Shown here: positions 1 through 10,500 of the stretch, one piece after another
How the letters are laid out: each line of letters starts with the position of its first letter
How positions within the stretch are numbered: position 1 is the stretch's first letter
Assembly: GCA_002490665.1 (NCBI GenBank)
Contig: DKUL01000035.1
Location: 1-64,000, forward strand
DNA length: 64,000 nt
Source: Lachnospiraceae bacterium UBA7205
GTDB lineage: Bacteria > Bacillota > Clostridia > Lachnospirales > Lachnospiraceae
Reading direction: 5' to 3'
Translations under genes and position numbers: made by a program
Notes under the pieces: model-generated
What the model saw: the letters and a program-made list of their open reading frames with translations, nothing else
What the model was told of the DNA's origin: nothing
Databases searched by the model: none

Positions 1-279
1 CATGTTCTTTACATAGTCAGCATGTCCCGGACAGTCAACGTGTGCATAGTGTCTCTTGTCCGTCTCATACTCAACGTGTGCTGTATTGATTGTGATACCA
101 CGCTCTCTCTCTTCCGGAGCCTTATCAATATTCTCAAAATCTGTAGCTACATTACCAGCAACTCTCTCTGCCAATACCTTTGTGATAGCAGCTGTTAAAG
201 TTGTCTTACCATGGTCAACGTGTCCAATCGTACCAATGTTACAATGGGGTTTACTTCTTTCAAATTTAGCCTTTGCCAT
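1..279 (-). CDS. tuf: Elongation factor Tu, N-terminal part (runs off left edge)
   Basis: GTPase that delivers aminoacyl-tRNA to the ribosome. Only the first 93 residues are inside the window. The translation begins MAKAKFERSKPHCNIGTIGH and contains the P-loop GHVDHGKT, the switch I stretch RGITINTAHVEY and the G3 motif DCPGH, all typical of EF-Tu. The ATG is preceded at good spacing by AAGGAGG. It is the last visible gene of the str block (rpsL-rpsG-fusA-tuf), and the 127-base gap after fusA holds its own promoter. Nothing unusual is seen; the remaining ~300 residues lie outside. Confidence 0.97.
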   Translation of the reverse strand, partial: MAKAKFERSKPHCNIGTIGHVDHGKTTLTAAITKVLAERVAGNVATDFENIDKAPEERERGITINTAHVEYETDKRHYAHVDCPGHADYVKNM

Positions 280-356
280 TTTAAAAGTCCTCCTTAAAAT
301 AGATATTATTAATTATACCAGTTTCATTTTTCATAAAACTTAACCCAACTGTTTTC

Positions 357-385
357 ATTATAGTAAAAAAAGTTGGAATTTTCAA
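357..385 (-). promoter_or_regulatory. Sigma-A promoter for tuf
   Basis: On the minus strand TTGAAA (380-385) is followed after 17 bases by a perfect TATAAT (357-362), in the fusA-tuf gap about 80 bases before the tuf start. EF-Tu can therefore be expressed beyond the str operon level. Prediction from sequence only. Confidence 0.7.
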
Positions 386-406
386 GCATTATTTGCATAA
401 AAGCCA

Positions 407-2524
407 TTATTTTGCTTTTGCGGCAAGTACCTTTTCCTGTACCTGCTTTGGAACCTGTTCATACTTTTCAAAGAACATGGAATAGTTTCCACGTCCCTGT
501 GTCCTGGAGCGCAAGTCTGTAGAATAACCAAACATTTCAGCGAGGGGAACATAGCCTCTGACAATCTTTCCACCGCCAAGGTCATCCATACCCTCAATAC
601 GTCCACGACGCGAATTGATGTCACCGATAACGTCACCCATATACTCCTCAGGCATTGTTACCTCAACCTTCATAATCGGCTCAAGAAGTACCGGTGCTGC
701 CTTCTGCATAGCTTCCTTGAATGCAAGCGAACCTGCGATATGGAATGCCATCTCGGAAGAATCGACTTCGTGGTATGAACCATCGTATACATTCGCGTAT
801 ACACCGACTACAGGGAATCCGCCAAGGATACCTGCCTTCGTTGCCTCCTCAATACCTTCGCCGACTGCCGGAATGTATTCCTTCGGAATCGCACCACCGA
901 CAACAGATGATTCAAACTTGAAGAGCTCTTCGCCATTTGCATCCATTGGTGCAAACCGCACTTTACAGTGACCGTACTGTCCACGTCCACCTGACTGCTT
1001 CGCATACTTAGAATCAATTTCGACCTCTTTTGTGATTGCCTCCTTGTAAGCAACCTGAGGCGCACCGACATTCGCTTCTACCTTAAACTCACGGAGAAGT
1101 CTGTCAACAATAATTTCAAGATGAAGCTCGCCCATACCTGCAATAATTGTCTGACCTGTCTCCTGATTTGTGTGGGCGCGGAATGTAGGATCTTCCTCTG
1201 CAAGTTTCGCAAGTGCCTCACCCATCTTGCCCTGTCCTGCTTTTGTCTTCGGTTCGATGGCAAGCTCAATAACAGGCTCCGGGAATTCCATGGACTCAAG
1301 AATTACGGGATGCTGCTCGTCACAGATTGTATCACCTGTCGTTGTAAACTTAAATCCAACTGCCGCAGCAATGTCACCGGAATAAACCTTGTCCAGCTCC
1401 TGCCTCTTGTTTGCATGCATCTGAAGAATACGTCCGACACGTTCTTTCTTGTCCTTTGTCGCATTTAATACATAGGAACCGGAATTCATTGTTCCGGAAT
1501 ACACTCTGAAAAATGCAAGCTTACCGACAAACGGGTCTGCCATAATCTTAAATGCAAGCGCCGAGAACGGTTCGTCATCTGAAGAATGTCTCTCAACTTC
1601 ATTGCCTTCCAGGTCCGTTCCCTTAATTGCAGGGATATCTGTAGGAGCCGGCATATAATCAAGAATCGCATCAAGAAGTTTCTGCACGCCCTTATTTCTA
1701 TATGCAGAACCACAGCAAACCGGAACTGCCGTACACTCGCAGGTTCCCTTTCTGAGTGCAGCCTTCAGCTGGTCTACAGAAGGCTCCTCGCCCTCAAGAT
1801 ACATCATTGTCAGATCATCATCCAGCTCGCAGATTTTCTCAACCATCTCACCATGGTAAAGCTCTGCATCATCAGCCATATCTTCCGGAATATCACCGAT
1901 GGTGATATCCTCGCCCTTATCATCATTGTAGAAGTAGGCTTTCATTTCCATCAGATCGATGATACCCTTGAAATCATCTTCCTTACCGATAGGCAGTTCA
2001 AGAATGATTGCATTTTTTCCTAATCTTGTGCGAATCTGTTCTACAGCTCCGTAGAAATTCGCGCCCAGAATATCCATCTTGTTGATAAATGCCATTCTGG
2101 GTACATTATACGTATCAGCCTGACGCCATACATTTTCTGACTGTGGCTCAACACCACCCTTTGCACAGAAAACACCTACGGCACCATCAAGTACACGAAG
2201 GGAACGTTCCACCTCGACAGTGAAGTCAACGTGTCCTGGTGTATCAATAATATTGATACGGTGCTCCAAAGCACCATCCTGAACCTTCGCATTCTCCTGA
2301 TGTGTCCAGTGGCATGTTGTGGCGGCTGATGTAATCGTGATACCTCTTTCCTGCTCCTGCTCCATCCAGTCCATGGTTGCAGTACCTTCATGTGTATCAC
2401 CAATCTTATAGTTAACACCAGTATAATATAAGATACGCTCTGTAAGAGTTGTCTTACCGGCATCAATATGAGCCATAATACCAATGTTTCTGGTTCTCTC
2501 TAAAGGATATTCTCTTCCAGCCAA
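407..2524 (-). CDS. fusA: Elongation factor G
   Basis: Translocation GTPase of the ribosome, 705 residues, the normal size for the family. The N-terminus MAGREYPLERTRNIGIMAHI leads into the P-loop AHIDAGKTT; RGITITSAATT (switch I), DTPGHVDFT (G3) and NKMD (G4) follow, and domains II-V are complete, with GRGQYGH in domain IV. The ATG has an AAGGAGGAA ribosome-binding site. It follows rpsG by about 20 bases in the rpsL-rpsG-fusA order typical of Firmicutes and is presumably driven by the promoter upstream of rpsL. Confidence 0.98.
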   Translation of the reverse strand: MAGREYPLERTRNIGIMAHIDAGKTTLTERILYYTGVNYKIGDTHEGTATMDWMEQEQERGITITSAATTCHWTHQENAKVQDGALEHRINIIDTPGHVDFTVEVERSLRVLDGAVGVFCAKGGVEPQSENVWRQADTYNVPRMAFINKMDILGANFYGAVEQIRTRLGKNAIILELPIGKEDDFKGIIDLMEMKAYFYNDDKGEDITIGDIPEDMADDAELYHGEMVEKICELDDDLTMMYLEGEEPSVDQLKAALRKGTCECTAVPVCCGSAYRNKGVQKLLDAILDYMPAPTDIPAIKGTDLEGNEVERHSSDDEPFSALAFKIMADPFVGKLAFFRVYSGTMNSGSYVLNATKDKKERVGRILQMHANKRQELDKVYSGDIAAAVGFKFTTTGDTICDEQHPVILESMEFPEPVIELAIEPKTKAGQGKMGEALAKLAEEDPTFRAHTNQETGQTIIAGMGELHLEIIVDRLLREFKVEANVGAPQVAYKEAITKEVEIDSKYAKQSGGRGQYGHCKVRFAPMDANGEELFKFESSVVGGAIPKEYIPAVGEGIEEATKAGILGGFPVVGVYANVYDGSYHEVDSSEMAFHIAGSLAFKEAMQKAAPVLLEPIMKVEVTMPEEYMGDVIGDINSRRGRIEGMDDLGGGKIVRGYVPLAEMFGYSTDLRSRTQGRGNYSMFFEKYEQVPKQVQEKVLAAKAK

Positions 2525-2544
2525 AGTTCTTCCTCCTTAAATAA

Positions 2545-3015
2545 TTAGAAACGATAATGTGCAAAAGCCTTGTTTGCCTCTGCCATCTTGTGCATATCTT
2601 CTTTTCTTTTTACTGCAGCGCCTGTATTGTTGGATGCATCAAGAATCTCATTCGCAAGTCTTTCTTCCATGGTCTTCTCGCCTCTCTTGCGCGCAAAAAG
2701 TACCAACCAGCGAAGACCTAATGTCTGACGACGCTCCGGCTTTACCTCGAGAGGCACCTGGTATGTGGCACCACCGATACGCCTTGCCTTACATTCAAGC
2801 ATCGGCATGATGTTGTTCATTGCCTCCTCAAATATATCCAATGCAGGCTTCTGTCCTTTTTCTTCTACTCTGGCAAATGCTCCGTATACGATTTTCTGGG
2901 CTACACCCTTCTTACCATCTAACATTACGTTATTGATAAGCTTCGTAACCACCTTGTTACCGTAAATAGGATCTGCTAAAACATCTCTTTTTTGAATATG
3001 TCCTTTACGTGGCAC
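2545..3015 (-). CDS. rpsG: 30S ribosomal protein S7
   Basis: Primary 16S rRNA-binding protein of the 30S head. The chosen start is GTG at 3015, giving VPRKGHIQKRDV and 156 residues, exactly the usual S7 length. A strong AAGGAGG lies 8 bases upstream. A longer reading to 3072 would add 19 residues unlike any S7 and would cover the structured intercistronic region. Motifs such as RRIGGATYQVP and the C-terminal HKMAEANKAFAHYRF are classic S7. It lies between rpsL and fusA; in E. coli S7 represses this operon by binding the rpsL-rpsG intercistronic RNA. Confidence 0.97.
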   Translation of the reverse strand: MPRKGHIQKRDVLADPIYGNKVVTKLINNVMLDGKKGVAQKIVYGAFARVEEKGQKPALDIFEEAMNNIMPMLECKARRIGGATYQVPLEVKPERRQTLGLRWLVLFARKRGEKTMEERLANEILDASNNTGAAVKRKEDMHKMAEANKAFAHYRF

Positions 3016-3046
3016 GGTTCTTCCCTCCTTAATTATTAATAGTGTT

Positions 3047-3075
3047 ATCCACTTTTGTAGTGGATTTTCCACTAC
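3047..3075 (-). promoter_or_regulatory. Mutually exclusive hairpins upstream of rpsG (possible S7 control site)
   Basis: In the 180-base rpsL-rpsG gap, the transcript can form GTAGTGGA/TCCACTAC (3075-3068 with 3064-3057) or the overlapping ATCCACT/AGTGGAT (3065-3059 with 3053-3047). The two stems share the same bases and the second lies about 17 bases before the rpsG Shine-Dalgarno sequence. The layout suits translational feedback, as S7 does in E. coli, but the fold itself is not the E. coli one. Inference. Confidence 0.4.
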
Positions 3076-3195
3076 TTGATTAAATCAACGGTACTCACAT
3101 TAATAAAACTTTGTGTTCGCGCGGTTTTCTATTTTAATACGGTATTAAATCAGAATCCCAACACTAATTAGTTTTTTGTGGTACATGGCAAATAA

Positions 3196-3615
3196 TTACT
3201 TGCCTGCTTTTGGTCTCTTAGCTCCATACTTAGAGCGAGCCTGCTTTCTGTTAGCAACTCCTGCTGTATCAAGCGTACCCCTGATGATGTGGTATCTTGT
3301 ACCAGGCAAGTCCTTAACACGTCCGCCTCTGATAAGAACAACACTATGCTCCTGTAAGTTGTGGCCTTCACCCGGAATGTAGCTTGTAACTTCCATGCCG
3401 TTTGAAAGACGAACTCTGGCAATCTTTCTAAGAGCTGAGTTAGGCTTCTTAGGTGTTGCAGTCTTAACTGCTGTACATACGCCTCTCTTCTGGGGAGCCG
3501 ATGTGTCAGTCGCTTTCTTTCTCAAAGAGTTGTATCCTCTCTGAAGTGCCGGTGCAGTAGACTTCTTAACTGTTTCCTGACGTCCTTTTCTTACTAATTG
3601 GTTAAATGTTGGCAT
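3196..3615 (-). CDS. rpsL: 30S ribosomal protein S12
   Basis: Decoding-centre protein, 139 residues. The start MPTFNQLVRKGR follows AGGAGGTG at ideal spacing. The conserved stretches TPKKPNSALRKIARV and PGEGHNLQEH are intact; the lysines in TPKKPNS and around PGEG are where streptomycin-resistance changes occur in other bacteria, and here they look wild type. It is the first gene of the str operon and has a near-perfect promoter about 90 bases upstream. Confidence 0.98.
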   Translation of the reverse strand: MPTFNQLVRKGRQETVKKSTAPALQRGYNSLRKKATDTSAPQKRGVCTAVKTATPKKPNSALRKIARVRLSNGMEVTSYIPGEGHNLQEHSVVLIRGGRVKDLPGTRYHIIRGTLDTAGVANRKQARSKYGAKRPKAGK

Positions 3616-3698
3616 TCCTTTTCACCTCCTGTATTTTTAACTAAATGCCAAAACAATTGGGCACAGTGCATGCCGTATTTTTACACGCATGCTAGATT

Positions 3699-3727
3699 AT
3701 TATACTTTTATAAAAACGGAATGTCAA
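3699..3727 (-). promoter_or_regulatory. Strong sigma-A promoter of the rpsL-rpsG-fusA operon
   Basis: Perfect consensus on the minus strand: TTGACA (3722-3727), 17-base spacer, TATAAT (3699-3704). It lies between the rpoC terminator and rpsL, so the str operon is transcribed independently of rpoBC. Confidence 0.85.
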
Positions 3728-3834
3728 TTACTTTTTCAATATTTTTATTAATTTGATGATTTTGCATCATTTATACATTCTGCCTGTAATAATGTCCGTT
3801 TTTCTGCAATTTTCCTGCCGCTTCCCATATACAC

Positions 3835-3870
3835 GAAAATAGTCTGCACCATAACGTACAGACTATTTTT
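3835..3870 (-). terminator. Terminator after rpoC
   Basis: Inverted repeat AAAATAGTCTG ... CAGACTATTTT with an 11-base loop, ending in a short T run on the minus strand and starting about 12 bases after the rpoC stop. It separates rpoBC from the str operon. Confidence 0.75.
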
Positions 3871-3882
3871 ATGAAAACTATA

Positions 3883-6800
3883 TTATTCCGTCACAACCGC
3901 CGGTTCGCCTACCACTGCCATATCCGGTGTATCGGGGCTGCTGATTTCCTCCACTTCATCCTCTGTTTCAAAATCAATCTCCTCGTCAAAATCAAGTGTG
4001 GATTCAAGCTCTATATCTGTGTTGAGTTTTACATTTCTGTAACGTCTCAGTCCTGTACCTGCCGGAATCAGCTTACCGATAATAACATTCTCCTTCAGTC
4101 CAATCAATGGGTCAATCTTTCCCTTAATCGCTGCCTCGGTGAGGACCTTTGTCGTCTCCTGGAATGAAGCCGCAGAAAGGAATGAGCTCGTGGCAAGCGC
4201 TGCCTTCGTAATACCAAGGATGACATCCTTATATTCCGCCGGCTGTTTGCCTTCTGCAATCAGCTGTTCATTGATATCCTCAAGTTCGATGCCATCCACA
4301 AGCGTGCCTGGCAGGAACTCTGTATCACCGCTTGTCTCGATGCGTTTCTTTTTCAGCATCTGGCGCACAATAACCTCGATATGCTTATCCGCAATGTCAA
4401 CACCCTGCAGACGGTACACTCTCTGAACCTCACGGAGAAGGTAATTCTGAACCGCATCAATCTTCTTGATTTCCAGAAGGTCATGCGGATTGATGCTGCC
4501 CTCTGTCAGCTCATCTCCCGCCTCAAGCTCCGCACCATCCGCAATCTTAATACGTGATCCATACGGAATCAGGTATGTCTTTTCGTTCACACCATCGGAA
4601 ACGATAATCTCGCGCTTCTTCTTGGTATCCTTTATCGTTGCCGTACCGCCAAATTCAGCGATAATTGCAAGTCCCTTGGGCTTTCTTGCCTCAAAAAGCT
4701 CCTCGACACGGGGAAGACCCTGCGTGATATCGTCGCCGGCAACACCGCCACTGTGGAATGTTCTCATTGTAAGCTGTGTACCCGGCTCGCCGATAGACTG
4801 GGCTGCAATAATACCAACTGCCTCACCAATCTGAACCGCCTCGCCAGTTGCCATATTGGCGCCATAGCACTTCGCACAAATACCAATATGGGATTTGCAG
4901 CAAAGTATATTACGAATCTTCACTTTCTCAACAGGTTCGCCTTTTTCATTGACTCCCTTGCTGAGAATCTTCGCAGCCCTGCTCGGTGTAATCATGTGGT
5001 TCTTCTTCACAAGGACATTTCCGTCCCTGTCCTTGATATCCTCGCAGGAGTATCTGCCTGTAATTCGATCCTTTAAACCTTCAATGGTCTCCTTGCCATC
5101 CATAAATGCGGCAACTTCCATTCCCGGTATGATATCCCTGCCCTCACAGCAGTCTACTTCACGGATAATCAGTTCCTGGCAGACATCAACCATTCGGCGT
5201 GTCAGGTAACCGGAGTCAGCTGTACGAAGCGCGGTATCGGACATACCTTTTCGTGCACCGTGCGCCGACATGAAATACTCCAGTACGTCAAGTCCCTCAC
5301 GGAAGTTTGACTTGATGGGCAGCTCGATTGTACGTCCTGTCGTATCTGCCATCAGTCCACGCATGCCCGCAAGCTGCTTAATCTGCTGGTTGGAACCACG
5401 GGCACCGGAGTCTGCCATCATGAAGATATTATTATACTTGTCAAGACCGCCGATAAGCTTATCCGTGAGCGCGTCATCCGTTTCTTTCCAGGTCTCTACA
5501 ACCGCCTTGTAGCGCTCCTCGTCTGTCATCAGTCCGCGCCGGAAGTTCATTGTAATACGGTCAACCGTCTTCTGTGCTTCCTCCAGCATCTGAGCCTTTT
5601 CAGCAGGCACAGTCATATCCGAAATCGAAACGGTCATGGCTGCGCGTGTCGAATACTTATATCCCATCGCCTTGATGCTGTCAAGCACCTCGGCTGTCTT
5701 TGTGGCACCATGGATATTGATAACCTTTTCCAGAATCTGCTTTAAGCCTTTCTTTCCGACATGGAAATCAACCTCCGGAAGAAGCCAGTTCTCAGGCTTA
5801 CTCCTGTCCACAAACTCCAGATCCTGCGGAAGAATCTCGTTAAAGATAAAACGTCCGAGCGTCGACTCCACTGTACCGGAAACGACCTCTCCGTCAGGCA
5901 TTGCCTTCGTCACCCTTACCTTGATTCTCGAATGCAGCGTACATGCTTTATTTTCATAAGCAAGGATTGCCTCGTTGATATTCTTAAAATATTTGCCCTC
6001 GCCAAGCGCCCCCGGTCTCTCCTGTGTCAGATAGTAGATACCAAGAACCATATCCTGCGAAGGAACGGCAACCGGACCTCCGTCAGAAGGCTTCAGCAGG
6101 TTGTTGGGCGAAAGAAGCAAAAATCTGCACTCTGCCTGTGCTTCCACTGACAGCGGAAGATGTACCGCCATCTGGTCTCCGTCAAAGTCGGCGTTAAATG
6201 CCGTACATACCAGCGGATGAAGCTTAATTGCCTTGCCTTCCACAAGGATTGGCTCAAACGCCTGAATACCAAGACGGTGCAGTGTCGGCGCACGGTTGAG
6301 CATAACGGGGTGCTCCTTGATTACCTCCTCAAGCACATCCCACACAGACTGGTCGAGCTTTTCCACAAGCTTCTTCGCATGCTTGATATTCTGTGAAATC
6401 TGCCTGGATACAAGCTCCTTCATAACAAAAGGCTTGAAAAGCTCAATCGCCATCTCCTTGGGCAGGCCGCACTGGTAAATCTTTAATTCGGGTCCCACAA
6501 CGATAACCGAACGGCCAGAGTAGTCCACTCGCTTACCAAGCAGATTCTGGCGGAAACGGCCGCCCTTGCCCTTTAACATGTCAGACAATGATTTCAGTGC
6601 CCTGTTTCCAGGTCCCGTGACAGGCCGTCCACGTCTTCCGTTGTCTATCAGCGCATCGACCGCTTCCTGAAGCATACGCTTTTCATTGCGGACGATAATA
6701 TCCGGCGCCCCAAGCTCAAGCAGTCTCTTGAGACGGTTATTCCTATTGATAATCCTGCGGTACAAATCATTCAGGTCAGACGTCGCAAACCTGCCACCGT

Positions 6801-7563
6801 CAAGCTGAACCATCGGTCTTAAATCAGGCGGAAGGACAGGGATTGCATCCATGATCATCCACTCCGGTCTGTTTCCGGATGCGCGGAATGATTCTACTAC
6901 TTCCAGCCGCTTAACAATCTTTGCCCTTTTCTGTCCCTTGGTGCTCTCATTTTTCAGCTCTGCCGAAAGCTCCTCACAGTCTTTCTCAAGGTCAATCGCC
7001 TCGAGGAGCTCTTTGATTGCCTCAGCACCCATGCCTACGCGAAACGTGTTTTTGCCCCATTTCTCCACATTGTCCTGATATTCTTTCTCGGAAAGAACCT
7101 GTTTGTAATCCAAATCTGTTTCCTTCGGGTCCAGTACAATATAGGATGCAAAGTACAACACTTTTTCAAGCACTCTTGGCGTCAGGTCAAGAATCAGTCC
7201 CATACGGCTTGGTATGCCTTTAAAATACCAGATATGTGACACGGGGGCTGCAAGCTCTATATGTCCCATACGCTCCCTGCGCACGCTCGACTTTGTCACC
7301 TCAACGCCGCAGCGGTCACATATGACACCTTTATATCGTATTTTCTTGTACTTGCCGCAATGGCACTCCCAGTCCTTGCTGGGTCCGAAAATCTTTTCAC
7401 AGTACAGACCATCCCGTTCAGGTTTTAATGTCCTGTAGTTGATGGTTTCCGGTTTTGTTACCTCGCCCTTTGACCATTCCCTGATTTTTTCAGGAGAAGC
7501 CAGACCAATTTTGATTGCGTCAAAAGAGATTGACTGGCTCTGTTCATTTTTAATTTCAGACAT
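3883..7563 (-). CDS. rpoC: RNA polymerase subunit beta prime
   Basis: Catalytic subunit of RNA polymerase, 1226 residues. The absolutely conserved NADFDGDQM motif binds the catalytic magnesium. The N-terminal zinc ribbon (CHCGKY ... CDRCG), the clamp and lid, the trigger-loop region and the second cysteine cluster (CC..HIGICAKCYG) are present. The start MSEIKNEQSQ follows GGAAGGAGT at good spacing. The C-terminus ends in an acidic tail of about 30 residues. It follows rpoB by 23 bases and is clearly co-transcribed with it. Confidence 0.99.
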   Translation of the reverse strand: MSEIKNEQSQSISFDAIKIGLASPEKIREWSKGEVTKPETINYRTLKPERDGLYCEKIFGPSKDWECHCGKYKKIRYKGVICDRCGVEVTKSSVRRERMGHIELAAPVSHIWYFKGIPSRMGLILDLTPRVLEKVLYFASYIVLDPKETDLDYKQVLSEKEYQDNVEKWGKNTFRVGMGAEAIKELLEAIDLEKDCEELSAELKNESTKGQKRAKIVKRLEVVESFRASGNRPEWMIMDAIPVLPPDLRPMVQLDGGRFATSDLNDLYRRIINRNNRLKRLLELGAPDIIVRNEKRMLQEAVDALIDNGRRGRPVTGPGNRALKSLSDMLKGKGGRFRQNLLGKRVDYSGRSVIVVGPELKIYQCGLPKEMAIELFKPFVMKELVSRQISQNIKHAKKLVEKLDQSVWDVLEEVIKEHPVMLNRAPTLHRLGIQAFEPILVEGKAIKLHPLVCTAFNADFDGDQMAVHLPLSVEAQAECRFLLLSPNNLLKPSDGGPVAVPSQDMVLGIYYLTQERPGALGEGKYFKNINEAILAYENKACTLHSRIKVRVTKAMPDGEVVSGTVESTLGRFIFNEILPQDLEFVDRSKPENWLLPEVDFHVGKKGLKQILEKVINIHGATKTAEVLDSIKAMGYKYSTRAAMTVSISDMTVPAEKAQMLEEAQKTVDRITMNFRRGLMTDEERYKAVVETWKETDDALTDKLIGGLDKYNNIFMMADSGARGSNQQIKQLAGMRGLMADTTGRTIELPIKSNFREGLDVLEYFMSAHGARKGMSDTALRTADSGYLTRRMVDVCQELIIREVDCCEGRDIIPGMEVAAFMDGKETIEGLKDRITGRYSCEDIKDRDGNVLVKKNHMITPSRAAKILSKGVNEKGEPVEKVKIRNILCCKSHIGICAKCYGANMATGEAVQIGEAVGIIAAQSIGEPGTQLTMRTFHSGGVAGDDITQGLPRVEELFEARKPKGLAIIAEFGGTATIKDTKKKREIIVSDGVNEKTYLIPYGSRIKIADGAELEAGDELTEGSINPHDLLEIKKIDAVQNYLLREVQRVYRLQGVDIADKHIEVIVRQMLKKKRIETSGDTEFLPGTLVDGIELEDINEQLIAEGKQPAEYKDVILGITKAALATSSFLSAASFQETTKVLTEAAIKGKIDPLIGLKENVIIGKLIPAGTGLRRYRNVKLNTDIELESTLDFDEEIDFETEDEVEEISSPDTPDMAVVGEPAVVTE

Positions 7564-7586
7564 CTTGGCACTCCTTCCAGACTTTA

Positions 7587-10500
7587 TTATTCAAAATCAT
7601 CTTCAAAGCTGTCATCATCACCATCAAAATCATCTTCAGAAAAATCATCTTCCTCAAAATCATCCTCGGCGTCAACTAAATCTCCGCTCTCCGCATCAAA
7701 CTCCTTCTGCTGGTAGCCCTCGAGATTCTCCGTGTTGTCATACTTGCGGTCGCCTTCCATCTCAACGCGGAAATCAGTTTCCGTGTAGTCAACCGACTCC
7801 TTAAGCTCGACCTCATTCTGATCCTCATCATATACCTTTACATCAAGGCCAAGTGACTGAAGTTCCTTGAGCAGTACCTTGAATGACTCAGGAATTCCCG
7901 GCTCAGGAATGTTTTCGCCCTTAATGATTGCTTCATATGTCTTCACTCGTCCGACAACATCGTCGGATTTTACCGTCAGAATCTCCTGCAGTGTGTGCGA
8001 TGCCCCGTAAGCCTCCAACGCCCAAACTTCCATCTCTCCGAAACGCTGTCCGCCGAACTGCGCCTTTCCGCCGAGTGGCTGCTGGGTAACCATACCATAC
8101 GGTCCCGTTGAACGCGCATGAATCTTGTCGTCCACCAGATGATGGAGTTTCAGGTAATGCATGTGCCCGATTGTGACAGGGCTGTCAAAATACTCACCCG
8201 TCCTGCCGTCGCGGAGCCTTACCTTTCCGTCTCTGGAAATTGGCACGCCTTTCCACAGATTTCTGTGTTCCCTGTTCTCTGAAAGGTATTCCATAACCTC
8301 CGGGAGCAGTTCTTCTTTATGTTTTGCCTCAAATTCTTCCCATTCAAGATTTACATAGTCATTTGCAAGGTCGAGCGTATCCATGATGTCCAACTCGTTG
8401 GCACCGTCAAATACAGGTGTGGATACATTGAATCCAAGCGCCTTGGCAGCAAGGGAAAGATGAATCTCAAGCACCTGTCCGATATTCATACGCGAAGGCA
8501 CGCCCAATGGGTTCAATACAATATCCAGCGGGCGTCCGTTTGGCAGATATGGCATATCCTCCACCGGAAGCACGCGGGAAACAACACCCTTGTTACCATG
8601 ACGTCCAGCCATCTTGTCGCCGACGGAAATCTTTCGCTTCTGCGCAATGTAAATACGCACGGTCTGGTTGACACCGGGCGCAAGCTCCGTGTCTCCGTTC
8701 GCCCGCGAAAATACTTTTGCGTCCACGACAACTCCGTACTCACCATGGGGCACTTTGAGGGACGTGTCACGCACTTCTCTTGCCTTCTCACCAAAAATCG
8801 CCCTTAAAAGCCGCTCCTCCGCAGTCAGCTCGGTCTCACCCTTTGGCGTAACCTTACCAACCAGAATGTCTCCGGCGCGAACCTCGGCGCCAATGCGGAT
8901 AATACCCCTGTCATCCAAATCCTTAAGTGCGTCATCACCGACACCCGGCACATCCCTTGTGATTTCCTCGGGTCCAAGCTTTGTGTCACGCGCGTCCGTC
9001 TCGTATTCTTCTATATGGATGGACGTATAGACATCCTCCATCACAAGCCGTTCGCTCAACAGGACAGCATCCTCGTAATTGTAGCCTTCCCATGTCATGA
9101 ATCCGATCAGCGGATTCTTTCCAAGACCAAGCTCTCCGCCGCTTGTGGATGCACCATCCGCAATCACCTGACCGGCTTCCACATGGTCCCCCTTAAATAC
9201 AATCGGCTTCTGGTTATAACAGTTTGACTGGTTGCTCCGCTCAAATTTATGCAGCCTGAATTCTGCCTTCTCCCCATCATCATAAGTCATGCGGATAAGC
9301 TTTGACGATACATAGGTGATTGTACCGGGCTTCTTCGCCACCACGCACACACCGGAGTCAACGGCAGCCTTCACCTCAATACCAGTACCTACCACCGGCG
9401 CTTCCGTAAACAAGAGCGGAACTGCCTGGCGCTGCATGTTGGATCCCATCAGGGCACGGTTGGCATCATCATTCTGCAAAAAGGGAATCAATGCCGTCGC
9501 AACGGAAAATACCATCTTAGGCGACACGTCCATATAATCAAACATTGCCTTGGGATATTCCTGTGTCTCGTCAAGATAGCGTCCAGATACGGAATTGCGC
9601 ACAAAATAGCCATTCTCGTCAAGCTGCTCATTCGCCTGTGCTACATGGTAATTGTCCTCCTCATCTGCCGTCATGTACACAACCTCGTTTGTGACACGCG
9701 GATTCTTCGGGTCTGTCTTGTCTATCTTTCGGTAAGGAGCCTCTATAAATCCATATTCGTTAATCCTTGCATAGGATGCAAGGGAGTTAATCAGTCCAAT
9801 GTTGGGTCCTTCAGGTGTCTCAATCGGACACATCCTGCCATAATGTGAATAATGTACGTCTCGGACCTCAAATCCGGCACGGTCTCTGGAAAGTCCACCA
9901 GGTCCCAACGCGGAAAGACGCCTCTTGTGTGTCAGCTCGCCAAGCGGATTGTTCTGGTCCATAAACTGGGACAGCTGTGAGGAGCCAAAGAACTCTTTGA
10001 TGGCAGCCTGTACAGGTTTGATATTGATAAGCGCCTGCGGGGACACGTCATCCGTGTCATGTGTCGTCATTCGCTCACGCACCACGCGCTCCATTCTCGA
10101 AAGACCAATGCGGTACTGGTTCTGCAGCAGCTCGCCGACAGCCCTGATGCGCCTGTTTCCCAAGTGGTCAATATCATCGCTGTTTCCAAGCCCATACTCA
10201 AGATGCATGTTATAGTTTATGGAAGCCAGGATATCTTCTTTTGTAATATGTTTGGGTATCAGCTCATGTACATTTCTGGTAATCGCATCTGCCAGCTCCT
10301 CCGGATTTTCCGAGTATTCCTCAAGTATCTGACGGAGGACAGGAAAATAAACATGTTCCGTAATACCGAGACTTCTGGGTTCGCAGTCAACAAAATTCGT
10401 TATGTCGACCATCATGTTGGAAAGCACCTTTACCAGCCGCTCCTCTGTCTGAATCCACACAAACGGAACTGCCGCATTCTGAATCGCGTCCGCCATCTCC

